From NCBI RefSeq assembly GCF_041361465.1, contig NZ_JBGKAC010000001.1:1860001-1924000 (forward strand): a stretch of DNA of 64,000 bases. Reading direction: 5' to 3'. The position numbers were made by a program, and so were the translations under genes. Of the stretch, positions 1 through 7,805 are shown in pieces. The notes beneath the pieces were generated by a model. The model saw nothing but the letters and a program-made list of their open reading frames with translations, searched no databases and was not told the origin of the DNA. Source of the stretch: Halobaculum sp. MBLA0143 (lineage in GTDB: Archaea > Halobacteriota > Halobacteria > Halobacteriales > Haloferacaceae). The first letter of the stretch is position 1, and each line of letters starts with the position of its first letter.

Positions 1-1
1 C

Positions 2-286
2 GGCGACCAGTGGGCGTTCGTCCAAGAGGGCGTCCCCGCCACGATGGTGTCGACCCAGTCCGACTCCTCGGGCCGCGGCTGGGGCCACACCCACGCCGAC
101 ACGCTGGACAAGCTCGACTCCCGGGACCTCCGGGCCGTCGCGGTTCAGGTGGCCGAGGCCGTCGTTCGGCTGGCGAACGGCGACGTGTCGCCGGAGCATC
201 GCACCCGCGCGGAGATGCGCGACCGGATCGACGAGGGGTACGAACAGGAGCTGAAGCAGGGCGGACGGTGGCCGTACGGGGAGTAG
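2..286 (+). CDS. M28-family peptidase-like protein, C-terminal fragment
   Basis: Only the last 94 codons are inside the window; the reading frame is open from base 2 to the TAG at 284-286. The fragment begins GDQWAFVQEGVPATMV and continues with GWGHTHADTLDKLD. This pattern (Asp before a 'valid-target' loop, then a His in H-x-x-x-D-T-x-D-K) is what I expect near the C-terminus of zinc-dependent M28 aminopeptidases, where the His is a metal ligand. The tail is acidic and ends in KQGGRWPYGE. The N-terminal part and the other metal ligands lie upstream, so family membership rests on this short stretch. A different member of the co-catalytic metallopeptidase clan is possible. Confidence 0.7.
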   Translation, partial: GDQWAFVQEGVPATMVSTQSDSSGRGWGHTHADTLDKLDSRDLRAVAVQVAEAVVRLANGDVSPEHRTRAEMRDRIDEGYEQELKQGGRWPYGE

Positions 287-287
287 T

Positions 288-540
288 TCACTCGTCTACC
301 GCGTACCGCTCGGGACGACCGTCGTCGCCGACGAACCACGACTCGCGCAGCGTCTCCACGTCGTCGTAGACGGTTCGCCTCGGGAGGTCCAACGCCGCAG
401 TCGTCTCTCTCACAGTCGCCGGCCCAGTTTCGTGGTGGTGTTGTACACCCGAGCGAGCCGTGGCCGTTCGACGAGCCGCGCCACCGGCAGCGTGTCGCCC
501 GACGGCGTCGCGCGGTCGTCTGCGGTCTTCGATATCAGTT
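288..540 (-). pseudogene. Frameshifted winged-helix regulator
   Basis: On the minus strand the frame ending at the stop 288-290 reads ETGPATVRETTAALDLPRRT then VYDDVETLRESWFV, a typical haloarchaeal winged-helix domain. The piece that should precede it, PVARLVERPRLARVYNTTTK, lies in a different frame just upstream (about 440-490). The two join perfectly if one base is restored in the GGGCCGG run near 417-424, giving NTTTKLGPATVRE. I see no good start codon: the upstream frame stays open past 600 without ATG or GTG. I therefore call this a decayed regulator with a single-base deletion. A sequencing error at the G/C run would also explain it. Confidence 0.65.
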
Positions 541-646
541 TCGGATCTAAGGTTGTTTGTAAAATCGTTGTGGCGGGGGTGCGGTTTCGCGCTCGTTCGG
601 CAGTGACCTCGCGGGCGGCCGCGTGCCGACTGTTTCAGTTCGAATT

Positions 647-856
647 GCCAGACACACCGTACAACTCGTGCGCTAAACTGCCAGACACACCGTACAACTC
701 GTGCGCTAAACTGCCAGACGCACCGTACAACTCGTGCGCTAAACTGCCAGACACACCTTACAACTCGTGCGCTAAACTGCCAGACACACCTTACAACTCG
801 TGCGCTAAATTGGCAGACGCACCTTACAACTCGTGCGCTAAACTGCCAGACACATA
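647..856. repeat. 33-bp tandem repeat, six full units plus a partial
   Basis: Six head-to-tail 33-bp units start at 647, 680, 713, 746, 779 and 812. A seventh copy is cut off after about 10 bases at 845. Units differ only at a few positions (cacacc/cgcacc; ccgtac/ccttac; one aaattgg variant). Copies 4-6 share ccttac and copies 1-3 share ccgtac, so the array grew by local duplication. It lies just upstream of the ATPase gene that starts at 893. There are no unique spacers, so it is not a CRISPR array. Iteron-like or regulator-binding function is a guess. Confidence 0.9.
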
Positions 857-868
857 CCCAAACTTTTC

Positions 869-880
869 ATTGCCGGCAAT
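869..880. promoter_or_regulatory. 12-bp perfect palindrome in the ATPase promoter region
   Basis: ATTGCCGGCAAT is a perfect 12-bp palindrome. It lies 12 bases before the ATG at 893 and directly after a T-rich, TATA-like stretch (aacttttcat, 861-870). A dyad at this spot would overlap the expected transcription start, as archaeal repressor operators often do. The 10-bp core TTGCCGGCAA recurs at 20621-20630 in the decayed intergenic region. Regulation is inferred, not shown. Confidence 0.5.
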
Positions 881-892
881 AGTTGCTACTGT

Positions 893-2329
893 ATGGACGA
901 GGAGCGCCTGCTCCGCCTGCTCGCACGATTGAACCCGTGGTGGGACGGGGGCGATGTACCCGAGACACTGTTGATGGGACAGTACAGACGCCGCGACTTC
1001 CACGCACTGAAGTCAGATATCGACAACGAGCCAGTGACGACGATCTGTGGCCCGCGGCAGGTCGGGAAAACCACACTCGTCGGACAACTTGTCGATCACT
1101 TACTGAACGAACGTGGTGTCGATCCACGCCGCGTGCTGTATCTGACCACGGAGACCAGTCAGCTCTTGCCGGAGTCCGGGGAGGTGGTCGCGGACCTGCT
1201 CGAAGCGTACGAGCGGCACTTCCTGGAGAAGTCGTTCGATAAACTCGACGAGACGGCGTACGTCTTCGTCGACGAGATCCAGAAGGTCGACGACTGGGAC
1301 GAGACGCTCAAGTTCTACGTCGACACGGTGTCGAATCTGTCGTTCGTCGTGACGGGTTCGGTGAGTGCACTCATCCAGCGTGACGCGAGCGACACGTTAG
1401 TCGGGCGGACGGAGCAGCGGACTGTCGTTCCGTTCAAATTTGCCGACTACGTCGACTACCACAGTGATCTCGACTCGCCACAGGCCACGGGTCTGCGCGC
1501 CAGTCTCAAGGACGCGCTGACCACCGGTGATCGTGAGTCCTTCGAGTCCGAACTCAAGCGTAGCTTCGCCTTCCGCTCGGAAGACGAGCCCGAACTTCGT
1601 TCGCTGCTGAACGACTACCTCACGAATGGGGGGTACCCTGGGGTTCTCGACAAGGACCCGGCCGCTGCGCTCTACAAACTCGATCAGGACCTCCAACGGG
1701 TCGTCACGGGCGACATTGAGTCGACGTACTCGGTCAAGAAGCCGAACGCGGTGTTCGGCGTACTACGGTACTTCGCGGAGTCTACCGGTTCGAAGATCAA
1801 TGTAGACCGGATCAGTAAGGAGACCGAGACGGCGCGGTCGACGGTCGAGCGGTACGTGAGTCACCTCGAAGAGTTCTTTCTCGTGTACAGGTGTCAGCAC
1901 TACACTGGGTCGGCGAAGCCAGGACGCAAGCAGCCGATGGCGTACGTCAACGATGTCGGACACCTGAACACGTTGCTCGGCGTGACGCCCGATACACCGA
2001 CCGCTGCCGAAGACCGAGGCGTCCAGTTGGAGACGATGGTCTGTGATCACCTGCGGCGGTTACAACACTACCTCTCGGGCAGACGGAACACGACGGTCGA
2101 GTACTGTGAGACGACCGGCGAAGTCGACTTCGTCGTCAGCGGACACGACTACGTCCTCCCGGTCGAGGTGAAGTGGGGTGACTCCACCGACGCGAACCTC
2201 GGGAGTGTCAGACAGTTCGTTCAGAGAAAGAACGCGGAGTTCGGTCTGGCGGTCAACAACGCCGGCGCGTTGGCGGTCGACGATCGAGTCGTTCACGTTC
2301 CGGCGTGGCTGTTTCTCTCGCTCTGCTGA
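893..2329 (+). CDS. AAA_14/DUF4143-family ATPase
   Basis: This 478-residue protein belongs by pattern to the archaeal/bacterial AAA_14-DUF4143 ATPases, whose cellular role is poorly known. Walker A is GPRQVGKTT (residues 53-61). Walker B is AYVFVDEIQK with D127/E128. A sensor-like VVTGS follows, then a winged-helix stretch around residues 300-330 (TETARSTVERYVSHLEEFFL). The C-terminal DUF4143 part carries a PD-(D/E)xK-like arrangement: EVDFVV near residue 408 and the V-E-V-K-W motif near 424. No membrane segment is visible. The ATG at 893 follows a T-rich promoter-like element and a palindrome, with a 33-bp tandem array further upstream. The gene stands alone. Genes of this family are often scattered on mobile or accessory DNA, which fits the eroded regulator beside it. 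Confidence 0.88.
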   Translation: MDEERLLRLLARLNPWWDGGDVPETLLMGQYRRRDFHALKSDIDNEPVTTICGPRQVGKTTLVGQLVDHLLNERGVDPRRVLYLTTETSQLLPESGEVVADLLEAYERHFLEKSFDKLDETAYVFVDEIQKVDDWDETLKFYVDTVSNLSFVVTGSVSALIQRDASDTLVGRTEQRTVVPFKFADYVDYHSDLDSPQATGLRASLKDALTTGDRESFESELKRSFAFRSEDEPELRSLLNDYLTNGGYPGVLDKDPAAALYKLDQDLQRVVTGDIESTYSVKKPNAVFGVLRYFAESTGSKINVDRISKETETARSTVERYVSHLEEFFLVYRCQHYTGSAKPGRKQPMAYVNDVGHLNTLLGVTPDTPTAAEDRGVQLETMVCDHLRRLQHYLSGRRNTTVEYCETTGEVDFVVSGHDYVLPVEVKWGDSTDANLGSVRQFVQRKNAEFGLAVNNAGALAVDDRVVHVPAWLFLSLC

Positions 2330-2413
2330 ACCACGCCGTCTCCCCGCTCGGCCAAACCCGGAACAGGCGGCCGCCTGCCGTGACCTTTTGCCCACCACAC
2401 CCGACGGACGGGT

Positions 2414-4054
2414 ATGGAACCCGATCCGGACCGGTTCGAGTCGCGTCGCTCCACCGTCTACGGCCAGCGAGGCGTGGTCGCAACGAGCCAGCCGCTCGCG
2501 GCCCAAGCCGGCCTCTCGACGATGGAGGACGGCGGCAACGCCTTCGACGCCGCGGTGGCGACGGCGGCGGCGTTGAACGTCGTCGAGCCAACGTCGACGG
2601 GGCTGGGCGGCGACGTGTTCGCGCTGTACCGCACGGCCGACGGCGAGGTGGGGGCGATGCGGTCGTGTGGCCACGCGCCCGCCGACGCCACGATCGACAA
2701 CGTCCGGCAGGCCGTCGCGGACGACCCGGAGACGGACGCCGACGAGCCGAGCGAGGCGACGATGCCGGACACGGGCCCGCACACGGTGACGGTGCCCGGG
2801 ACCGCCAGAGGGTGGGAGGTCACCGCCGAGCGGTTCGGCGAGAAGTCGCTGTCGGAGCTGCTCCAGCCGGCGATCCGGTACGCCACGGAGGGGTACCCCG
2901 TCTCGGAGCTGATCGCGGGCGCTTGGAGCCACGCCGAGGAGCTGTTCACGGACGACAACGCCCGCGAGGCGTACCTGTTCGACGGGGAGTCGCCGGACGT
3001 GGGCCAGACGGCGACGCTGCCGCGGCTCGGCGAGTCGCTCCAACAGATCGCCGACCGGGGCGCCGACGTGGTGTACGAGGGCGAGATCGCGGAGCAGATC
3101 GCCGAGGAGGTGCAGTCACACGGGGGGTTCATGACCGTCGACGATCTCGCGGAGTTCGAGCCGGAGTTCCCCGACCCCGTCTCGACGACGTACAACGGGA
3201 CGGAGGTGTACGAGCTCCCGCCGAACAACCAGGGGCTGATCGCGTTGGAGGCGCTGAACGTCGCCGAGGAGATCGGCGCCGGCGACAACCCGTTGGACTC
3301 GCCCGAACGAGTGCACGCCTTCGCGGAGGCGATGAAGGTCGCCTTCGAGGACGGCCACCACTACATCACGGATCCGGAGTACGAGGACCACCCGCCGCTG
3401 GGGTCGAAAGAGTGGGCGCGCGACCGGGCGGAGCTGATCGGCGACACCGCGAACCACGACGTGACGTTCGGCGTGCCGGACGCGAACGCGGAAGACGCCG
3501 ACACGGTGTTGCTGTGTACCGCCGACGACGCAGGCAACGTCGTGGCGTACATCAACTCTCGGTTCGCCGGGTTCGGGAGCGGACTCGTCGCGGGCGACAC
3601 CGGAATCGCGCTCCAGAACCGTGGGTCGTCGTTCTCGTTGGATCCGGACCACCCCAACAGTCTGGCGCCCGGCAAGCGCCCGTTCCACACCCTGATACCG
3701 GCGCTCGCGGACTTCGCGCCCGAGGGTGACCGCGAAGACTGGGCCGCGTTCGGCGTGATGGGCGGTTACATGCAGCCGCAGGGCCACCTCCAGGTGATCT
3801 CGAACGTCGTCGACTACGGGCTGCCGTTGCAGGCCGCGTTGGACCGGCCGCGGTGGCGCTACCGCGAGGACGGCTCGCTGGCGGTCGAGCCGCAGTTCGA
3901 CGGCCACACTGCGGGCAAGCTCGTCCGAAAAGGCCACGAGGTGCAGACGCTGCCGCCGTCGTTGTTCGGCGGGGCCCAGATCGTCCGCAGCGAGGACGGG
4001 ACGCTGTCGGCCGCGACCGAACCGCGGAAAGACGGGAACGCGGTCGGGTACTGA
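2414..4054 (+). CDS. Gamma-glutamyltransferase family protein
   Basis: This 546-residue protein covers the full length of the gamma-glutamyltransferase (Ntn-hydrolase) family. The large-subunit part contains STGLGGDVFALY and PGTARGWEV. The autocatalytic cleavage position aligns with ADTVLLCTADDAGN, where Thr364 would be the new N-terminal nucleophile. Further on are FGSG, LNPDHPN-like SLDPDHPNSLAPGKRPFHT (substrate and oxyanion region) and GVMGGYMQPQGHLQV. The residues after Thr364 (VLLC instead of the usual THxS) differ from characterised enzymes, so the exact substrate is uncertain; a haloarchaeal cephalosporin-acylase-like or gamma-glutamyl hydrolase role is possible. No signal peptide is seen, so it is probably cytoplasmic. 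It stands alone with its own ATG. Confidence 0.9.
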   Translation: MEPDPDRFESRRSTVYGQRGVVATSQPLAAQAGLSTMEDGGNAFDAAVATAAALNVVEPTSTGLGGDVFALYRTADGEVGAMRSCGHAPADATIDNVRQAVADDPETDADEPSEATMPDTGPHTVTVPGTARGWEVTAERFGEKSLSELLQPAIRYATEGYPVSELIAGAWSHAEELFTDDNAREAYLFDGESPDVGQTATLPRLGESLQQIADRGADVVYEGEIAEQIAEEVQSHGGFMTVDDLAEFEPEFPDPVSTTYNGTEVYELPPNNQGLIALEALNVAEEIGAGDNPLDSPERVHAFAEAMKVAFEDGHHYITDPEYEDHPPLGSKEWARDRAELIGDTANHDVTFGVPDANAEDADTVLLCTADDAGNVVAYINSRFAGFGSGLVAGDTGIALQNRGSSFSLDPDHPNSLAPGKRPFHTLIPALADFAPEGDREDWAAFGVMGGYMQPQGHLQVISNVVDYGLPLQAALDRPRWRYREDGSLAVEPQFDGHTAGKLVRKGHEVQTLPPSLFGGAQIVRSEDGTLSAATEPRKDGNAVGY

Positions 4055-4109
4055 ACAGTCACGGTCGCGGGAGCGTCCGCGACCGGGGTCGTCACTGGGT
4101 CGCCGCAGT

Positions 4110-5243
4110 TCAGATCGCGGAGCCGAGGTCGATCTGGCCGGCGCCCTGTTCGTTGCTCGAGAGCCCCAGGTCCGTCGCAGTGTTCTTCAGTCGCTGCCGG
4201 GCCTGGCTCGCGGAGTAGCCCTCGGCCATCAGCACCGCGGCCGCGCCGGAGACGTGCGGACAGGCCATCGAGGTGCCCGACAACACCTCCGTCCCGCCGC
4301 CGGCCCGCGTCGACAGCACGCCCTCGCCGGGCGCGGTGAGTTCGACCTCCGGCCCGGTCGAGGAGAAGCCCGCCAGACTCTCCCGGTCGTCGACCGCCGA
4401 GACGGCGACCGTCTCGTCCAACGCCGCCGGGTAGCCGACACAGTCTCGACACGGCCCGGAGTTGCCGGCCGCGGTAGACAGGAACACGCCGGCACCGGCG
4501 GCGTACGAACAGGCGTCCGCGACGGCTCGGGAGTAGCCCCCGCCCAGCGACAGCGAGGCGACGTCCCAGCCCTGGTTCGCGGTGTACTCGATTCCGGCGG
4601 CGATGTCGGAGTAGGAGCCGCCGCCGCGGGCGCCCAGCACCTTCACGGCGTGCAGCGTCACGTCCGGCGCGACGCCGACGACGCCGCGACCGTTGTTGAC
4701 GGCGCCGACCGTCCCGGCGCAGTGAGTGCCGTGACCGTTGTCGTCGCCCCAGCCGACAGAACAGCCTCGACACTCGACGGCGTAGGCACCCTGTCCGAGA
4801 TTCGGCTCCAGGTCCGGGTGGTTCGGGTCGATTCCGGTGTCGACGACGGCCACGTCCGCGCCGGCACCGGTGTACCCCGAGGTGATCGACTCGTCTGCGC
4901 CGACTTGGTAGATCCCGTACGGTACGTCCTGCGCGAGGGCGAACATCTCGCCGTTCTCTTCGACGTACCGAACGTTCGGGTTGTTCTCGAGCGCCTCGGC
5001 GGCCCGTGCCGGCATCCGCATCGTCGCCACGTCGAAGTCGAACTTCCGGACCGTCTCCGTGGCCTTCCGCTCGGCCGCACGGCGTCCAGCCCCGTTGACG
5101 AAGCCGACGTTCACCTCCACCTCGTCGTCCGGCGCGGCGGCGGCGAGCCCGGACAGCGCCGAGGCCCCCGCGGTCGCACCGATCGTTCGAAGCGCGTTGC
5201 GTCGTGACAGTGGTGTCCCGTCCTGTGACATCGCATGCGTCAC
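4110..5243 (-). CDS. Halolysin-like secreted subtilisin (S8 serine protease)
   Basis: A 377-residue subtilase. A Tat leader is visible: LSRRNALRTIGATAGASA (residues 12-29), followed by an Ala-rich cleavage area. A propeptide-like I9 region spans about residues 45-105. The catalytic triad is Asp135 (VAVVDTGID), His171 (GHGTHCAG) and Ser325 (SGTSMACPHVSG), with the oxyanion Asn261 in AAGNSGP. Cys-rich pairs (ECRGCS; PCRDC) may form disulfides. It is shorter than classical halolysins and appears to lack their C-terminal extension. Tat export suggests it folds in the cytoplasm and acts outside the cell. A second in-frame ATG lies at 5231. It is convergent with the upstream transferase gene and preceded by an AT-rich promoter. 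Confidence 0.95.
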   Translation of the reverse strand: MTHAMSQDGTPLSRRNALRTIGATAGASALSGLAAAAPDDEVEVNVGFVNGAGRRAAERKATETVRKFDFDVATMRMPARAAEALENNPNVRYVEENGEMFALAQDVPYGIYQVGADESITSGYTGAGADVAVVDTGIDPNHPDLEPNLGQGAYAVECRGCSVGWGDDNGHGTHCAGTVGAVNNGRGVVGVAPDVTLHAVKVLGARGGGSYSDIAAGIEYTANQGWDVASLSLGGGYSRAVADACSYAAGAGVFLSTAAGNSGPCRDCVGYPAALDETVAVSAVDDRESLAGFSSTGPEVELTAPGEGVLSTRAGGGTEVLSGTSMACPHVSGAAAVLMAEGYSASQARQRLKNTATDLGLSSNEQGAGQIDLGSAI

Positions 5244-5259
5244 CTAGTGGCACCCCCAA

Positions 5260-5279
5260 TTAACTTTTGTGTTATATTC
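5260..5279 (-). promoter_or_regulatory. AT-rich promoter of the halolysin-like gene
   Basis: Upstream of the ATG at 5243 the minus strand holds AATATAAC (5271-5278 region) and AAAGTTAATT (5260-5269). Both are TATA-like and 17-35 bases from the start codon, in an otherwise GC-rich chromosome. The short distance suggests a leaderless or nearly leaderless transcript. Confidence 0.5.
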
Positions 5280-5452
5280 TACGTACCTTTGTCGTCGAAG
5301 CGTGTATTTCGTGTGCCCGAGCAGCGACTTCCAGAAAATTCTGTCGTAATTCTTTCTGATCTACAGCCACTCGACTAGCAGCAGTGGGCGGAGAACGGGG
5401 GCTCCGGCGAGTGACGGTAGCTTTTCACGCCGCGGCCGCGTCTGTCGCCGTG

Positions 5453-6151
5453 ATGTTCGACGGATTTCGCTTGGCCGCTTCGACGGCCGACCTGACCGAA
5501 GAGCCGGCCGCCAGAGCCGAGGCTGACCTCCTGGAGTTTCGCGCGGATCTCGCGGACGACCCGCGGGCGGCGTTGGACGACTACGACGGGGAACTCCCTC
5601 TGCTCGTGACCAATCGCCCGGTCTGGGAGGGTGGTGAGGCCGACCCGGAGGGACGGCTCTCCCTGCTCGCGGAGGCTGTCGACCACGAGGCCGTGGTCGC
5701 GGTCGACGTGGAGTTGGCCGCGCTCCGGGGCCGGACGGAGCCGGGGGACACGGGCGCGTCGAGGCTCCGGGAGCGGGCCGCAGCCGCGGGCGTGACCGTC
5801 GTCGCCTCCGTCCACGACTTCGAGGGGACACCCGACGACGGCACCTTGGACGGGCTGTTCTCCGCGGCCGCCGAGGCGGGCGACATCGGGAAGGTGGCCG
5901 TCACCGCGACGGACACCGCCGACGCGCTCGCGCTCCTGTCTGCGACCCAGCGCGCGACGGACCGCGGCCACCGTGTCGCCGCGATGGCGATGGGTGCCGC
6001 CGGCGCCCACACCCGCGCCGTCGCCCCCGTCTACGGCTCCCTGATCGGCTACGCGCCCGTCCGGACGGACGCGGCGACCGCACCCGGCCAGTACGACCTG
6101 ACGACGCTCCGGCGGCTCGTCGACGGACTCGTCCCGTTGAACGCGCGGTAG
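5453..6151 (+). CDS. aroD: 3-dehydroquinate dehydratase, type I
   Basis: A 232-residue class I dehydroquinase, third step of the shikimate pathway (3-dehydroquinate to 3-dehydroshikimate). The family catalytic residues are visible: His121 in VVASVHDF and the Schiff-base lysine Lys147 in IGKVAV. An early E-F-R motif (ADLLEFRAD) matches the substrate-binding beta strand, and AAMAMGAAG near the C-terminus corresponds to the usual M-G-x-x-G loop. I chose the ATG at 5453 because the family starts right at the first beta strand; the frame is open for 23 codons upstream but these do not look like the family. A T-rich TATA-like stretch (tagcttttca) lies about 30 bases ahead. The gene is monocistronic and ends head-to-head against the next gene with no spacer. 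Confidence 0.93.
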   Translation: MFDGFRLAASTADLTEEPAARAEADLLEFRADLADDPRAALDDYDGELPLLVTNRPVWEGGEADPEGRLSLLAEAVDHEAVVAVDVELAALRGRTEPGDTGASRLRERAAAAGVTVVASVHDFEGTPDDGTLDGLFSAAAEAGDIGKVAVTATDTADALALLSATQRATDRGHRVAAMAMGAAGAHTRAVAPVYGSLIGYAPVRTDAATAPGQYDLTTLRRLVDGLVPLNAR

Positions 6152-7177
6152 CTACTCGAAGACGAGCCCGCCCGTGTCGGGCACGAGCCGCGCGGTCGCC
6201 CCGAGCGGCAACGGCACTGCGGGCGTCGACCCACCGAACGCCACTCCCGCGAGGAGGGTCGTGTCGGGGGCGTGTCGCGCGAGCTGTCGCTCGGCTGCCT
6301 CGAACACTGTCGAGACGGCCGGCGTCTCGCCGCCGGGCGGCCGAGCCAACAGGAGCCCGTCGACCCGGGTCAGCCACCCTCGCCGTCCGAGGGCTCCCAA
6401 CAGCCGCGTCACGGCCGTCCCGGGCGGCAGCGCTCCGCCGGCCGACAACGCCAACACCGCACCCTCCAGCCGCTCGGGCGCCGGCGAGAGCCGGGCGGCA
6501 CACAGCTCCCGTCTGACGACGCCGAGTCGCCCGCCCCACACCGGACCGGCGACGGTGCCGCGGTCCCGCCACCGCCAGCCCGAGCGCGAGGCCGTCTCGT
6601 CGCCGAGCGACCGTCTCCCGTCGTCGCCGTCGGCCGACGCCGTCGGTGACGTGACGTCGCCGAGGCGTCCGAACAACGCCCGCGAGAGGCCGTCCCGGAG
6701 CCGGCCGTCGACACCAGCCTCGCGCGTCAGCGCCGGGTGCGCAGACACTCCCCAGGAGACGACTCCGAGCCGCCAGAGGAACAGTCGGACGGCGTCGACC
6801 CGGCCGGTGCCGAACAACCGAGTCGGGTGGCGGCGGAGCCGGCCCTCGTCCAGGTGTGAGACGACACGCGCCGCCGGACCGCCGTCGGCGACCGCGAACA
6901 CGGCGTCGACGGCCGGGTCCGAGAACGCGCGCATCAGCTCTTCGGCCCGCTCGGCCGGCGGCGCCGGCCCGTCGGCCGGTGACCGCCGGGCCGTCGGGTA
7001 CCGGGTCGTCGTCAGTCCGAAGACGGAACGGAGCCGTGTCGCCGCCAGCGCCGTCCGTCGGGCGGAGACGGGCACTCCCGGCGCGACCAACGCGACCCGC
7101 CCGTCCTCCCGCACGGGCGGCGGCCGTCTGCTCGTCACACCGGCGGTATTCTGTCGGCGTTCTTGTACTTTCGCCAT
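6152..7177 (-). CDS. LD-carboxypeptidase/MccF-like (S66) protein, divergent
   Basis: A 341-residue protein with the layout of the S66 serine peptidase family (LD-carboxypeptidase, microcin C immunity protein MccF). It opens with VALVAPGVPV near residue 30, has FAVADGGPAARVVSHLD, then GTGRVDAVRLFLWRLGVVSWG, which corresponds to the family's G-x-S-D-x-T-x-L nucleophile elbow. Here the usual Ser-Asp is replaced by Gly-Arg-Val-Asp, so it may be inactive or use another residue. Later, GPVWGGRLGVVRREL matches the G-G-N-L substrate loop. I place the start at the ATG 7177 because the frame further upstream overlaps the preceding gene. It is the second gene of a minus-strand pair with a 20-bp gap. Confidence 0.6.
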   Translation of the reverse strand: MAKVQERRQNTAGVTSRRPPPVREDGRVALVAPGVPVSARRTALAATRLRSVFGLTTTRYPTARRSPADGPAPPAERAEELMRAFSDPAVDAVFAVADGGPAARVVSHLDEGRLRRHPTRLFGTGRVDAVRLFLWRLGVVSWGVSAHPALTREAGVDGRLRDGLSRALFGRLGDVTSPTASADGDDGRRSLGDETASRSGWRWRDRGTVAGPVWGGRLGVVRRELCAARLSPAPERLEGAVLALSAGGALPPGTAVTRLLGALGRRGWLTRVDGLLLARPPGGETPAVSTVFEAAERQLARHAPDTTLLAGVAFGGSTPAVPLPLGATARLVPDTGGLVFE

Positions 7178-7197
7178 CCGGCGGGCGGCCCCCCGGG

Positions 7198-7767
7198 CTA
7201 GGGGTCGGACTCCAACGGGAGCGCCGACAGCGGACGGTCGTGAGCGAGGTGGACAGTCAGCGACGTGGACGCCCCCTGGCGAGCGGCCCAGTGGACGGCA
7301 CACGCCCGGTGGTTGCCGTCCAACAACCGCGGGGGCCACGACCCCGTCGGCTCGCCGTCGCCGTCGACCGCACGGGCGACGGCGGCGCCCAACTCCGTCG
7401 TCGCCGCCGGTCGCATGGCTCGGACCGTCTCCGTCGCCCCCGGGAACGACGACTCCACGCCGTCGGCGGCCGCGAATCGGTCGACCGCACCCGCGACGGT
7501 GCCGTCGTCGGACAGTCTGTCCCAGGCCGGCTCCGGGAACGTCCCGAGCGCTCCCAGCTCCGCGCCCGACAGCGTCACCGCGTGCCAGACTGGCTCGCCC
7601 GTGGCCGCCGGGCGCGCCGGCTCGTCGAACGTCTCGGCGAGCACGCGAATCGCCCGGTCGCGGTCCCAGCCCGTCGGGTCACGGTCCGGCGTCTCCGACT
7701 TGTCCGTCTCGCGGCGAATCCACTCCCGGAAGACGGTCGCCGGCGACAGTGGCTCGACGGAAGTCAC
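7198..7767 (-). CDS. Uncharacterised protein with a ParB-like DGNHR motif
   Basis: A 189-residue acidic protein that I do not recognise as a named family. The most telling stretch is WPPRLLDGNHRACAVHWAAR near residue 145. It resembles the D-G-x-H-R box of ParB/Srx-type folds, where the Arg and His contact nucleotide or DNA phosphate. The first 100 residues contain Trp-rich helices. There is no membrane segment or signal. It is probably cotranscribed with the S66-like gene downstream, and the preceding regulator gene is 38 bp away in the same direction. A ParB-fold nucleotide-binding role is an inference from one motif. Confidence 0.6.
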   Translation of the reverse strand: MTSVEPLSPATVFREWIRRETDKSETPDRDPTGWDRDRAIRVLAETFDEPARPAATGEPVWHAVTLSGAELGALGTFPEPAWDRLSDDGTVAGAVDRFAAADGVESSFPGATETVRAMRPAATTELGAAVARAVDGDGEPTGSWPPRLLDGNHRACAVHWAARQGASTSLTVHLAHDRPLSALPLESDP

Positions 7768-7805
7768 GAGAAGGGCTGCGACGCGCGACGATCTAAAGCT
7801 GGCGG

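Noticed and set aside
647-856. CRISPR-like array
   Set aside because: Units are contiguous with no spacers and there are no cas genes in the window.
432-932. Reading frame of 11-residue repeats (KLPDTPYNSCA) through the 33-bp array
   Set aside because: The frame exists only because 33 is a multiple of three; there is no start context or conserved protein outside the array, and the array abuts a promoter.
2060-3043. Long minus-strand frame over the ATPase and transferase genes
   Set aside because: Shadow of the high-GC coding strand; the residues are Arg-rich and lack motifs.
5375-6010. Antisense frames over aroD
   Set aside because: They run through the catalytic His and Lys codons of aroD on the opposite strand and show no family similarity.
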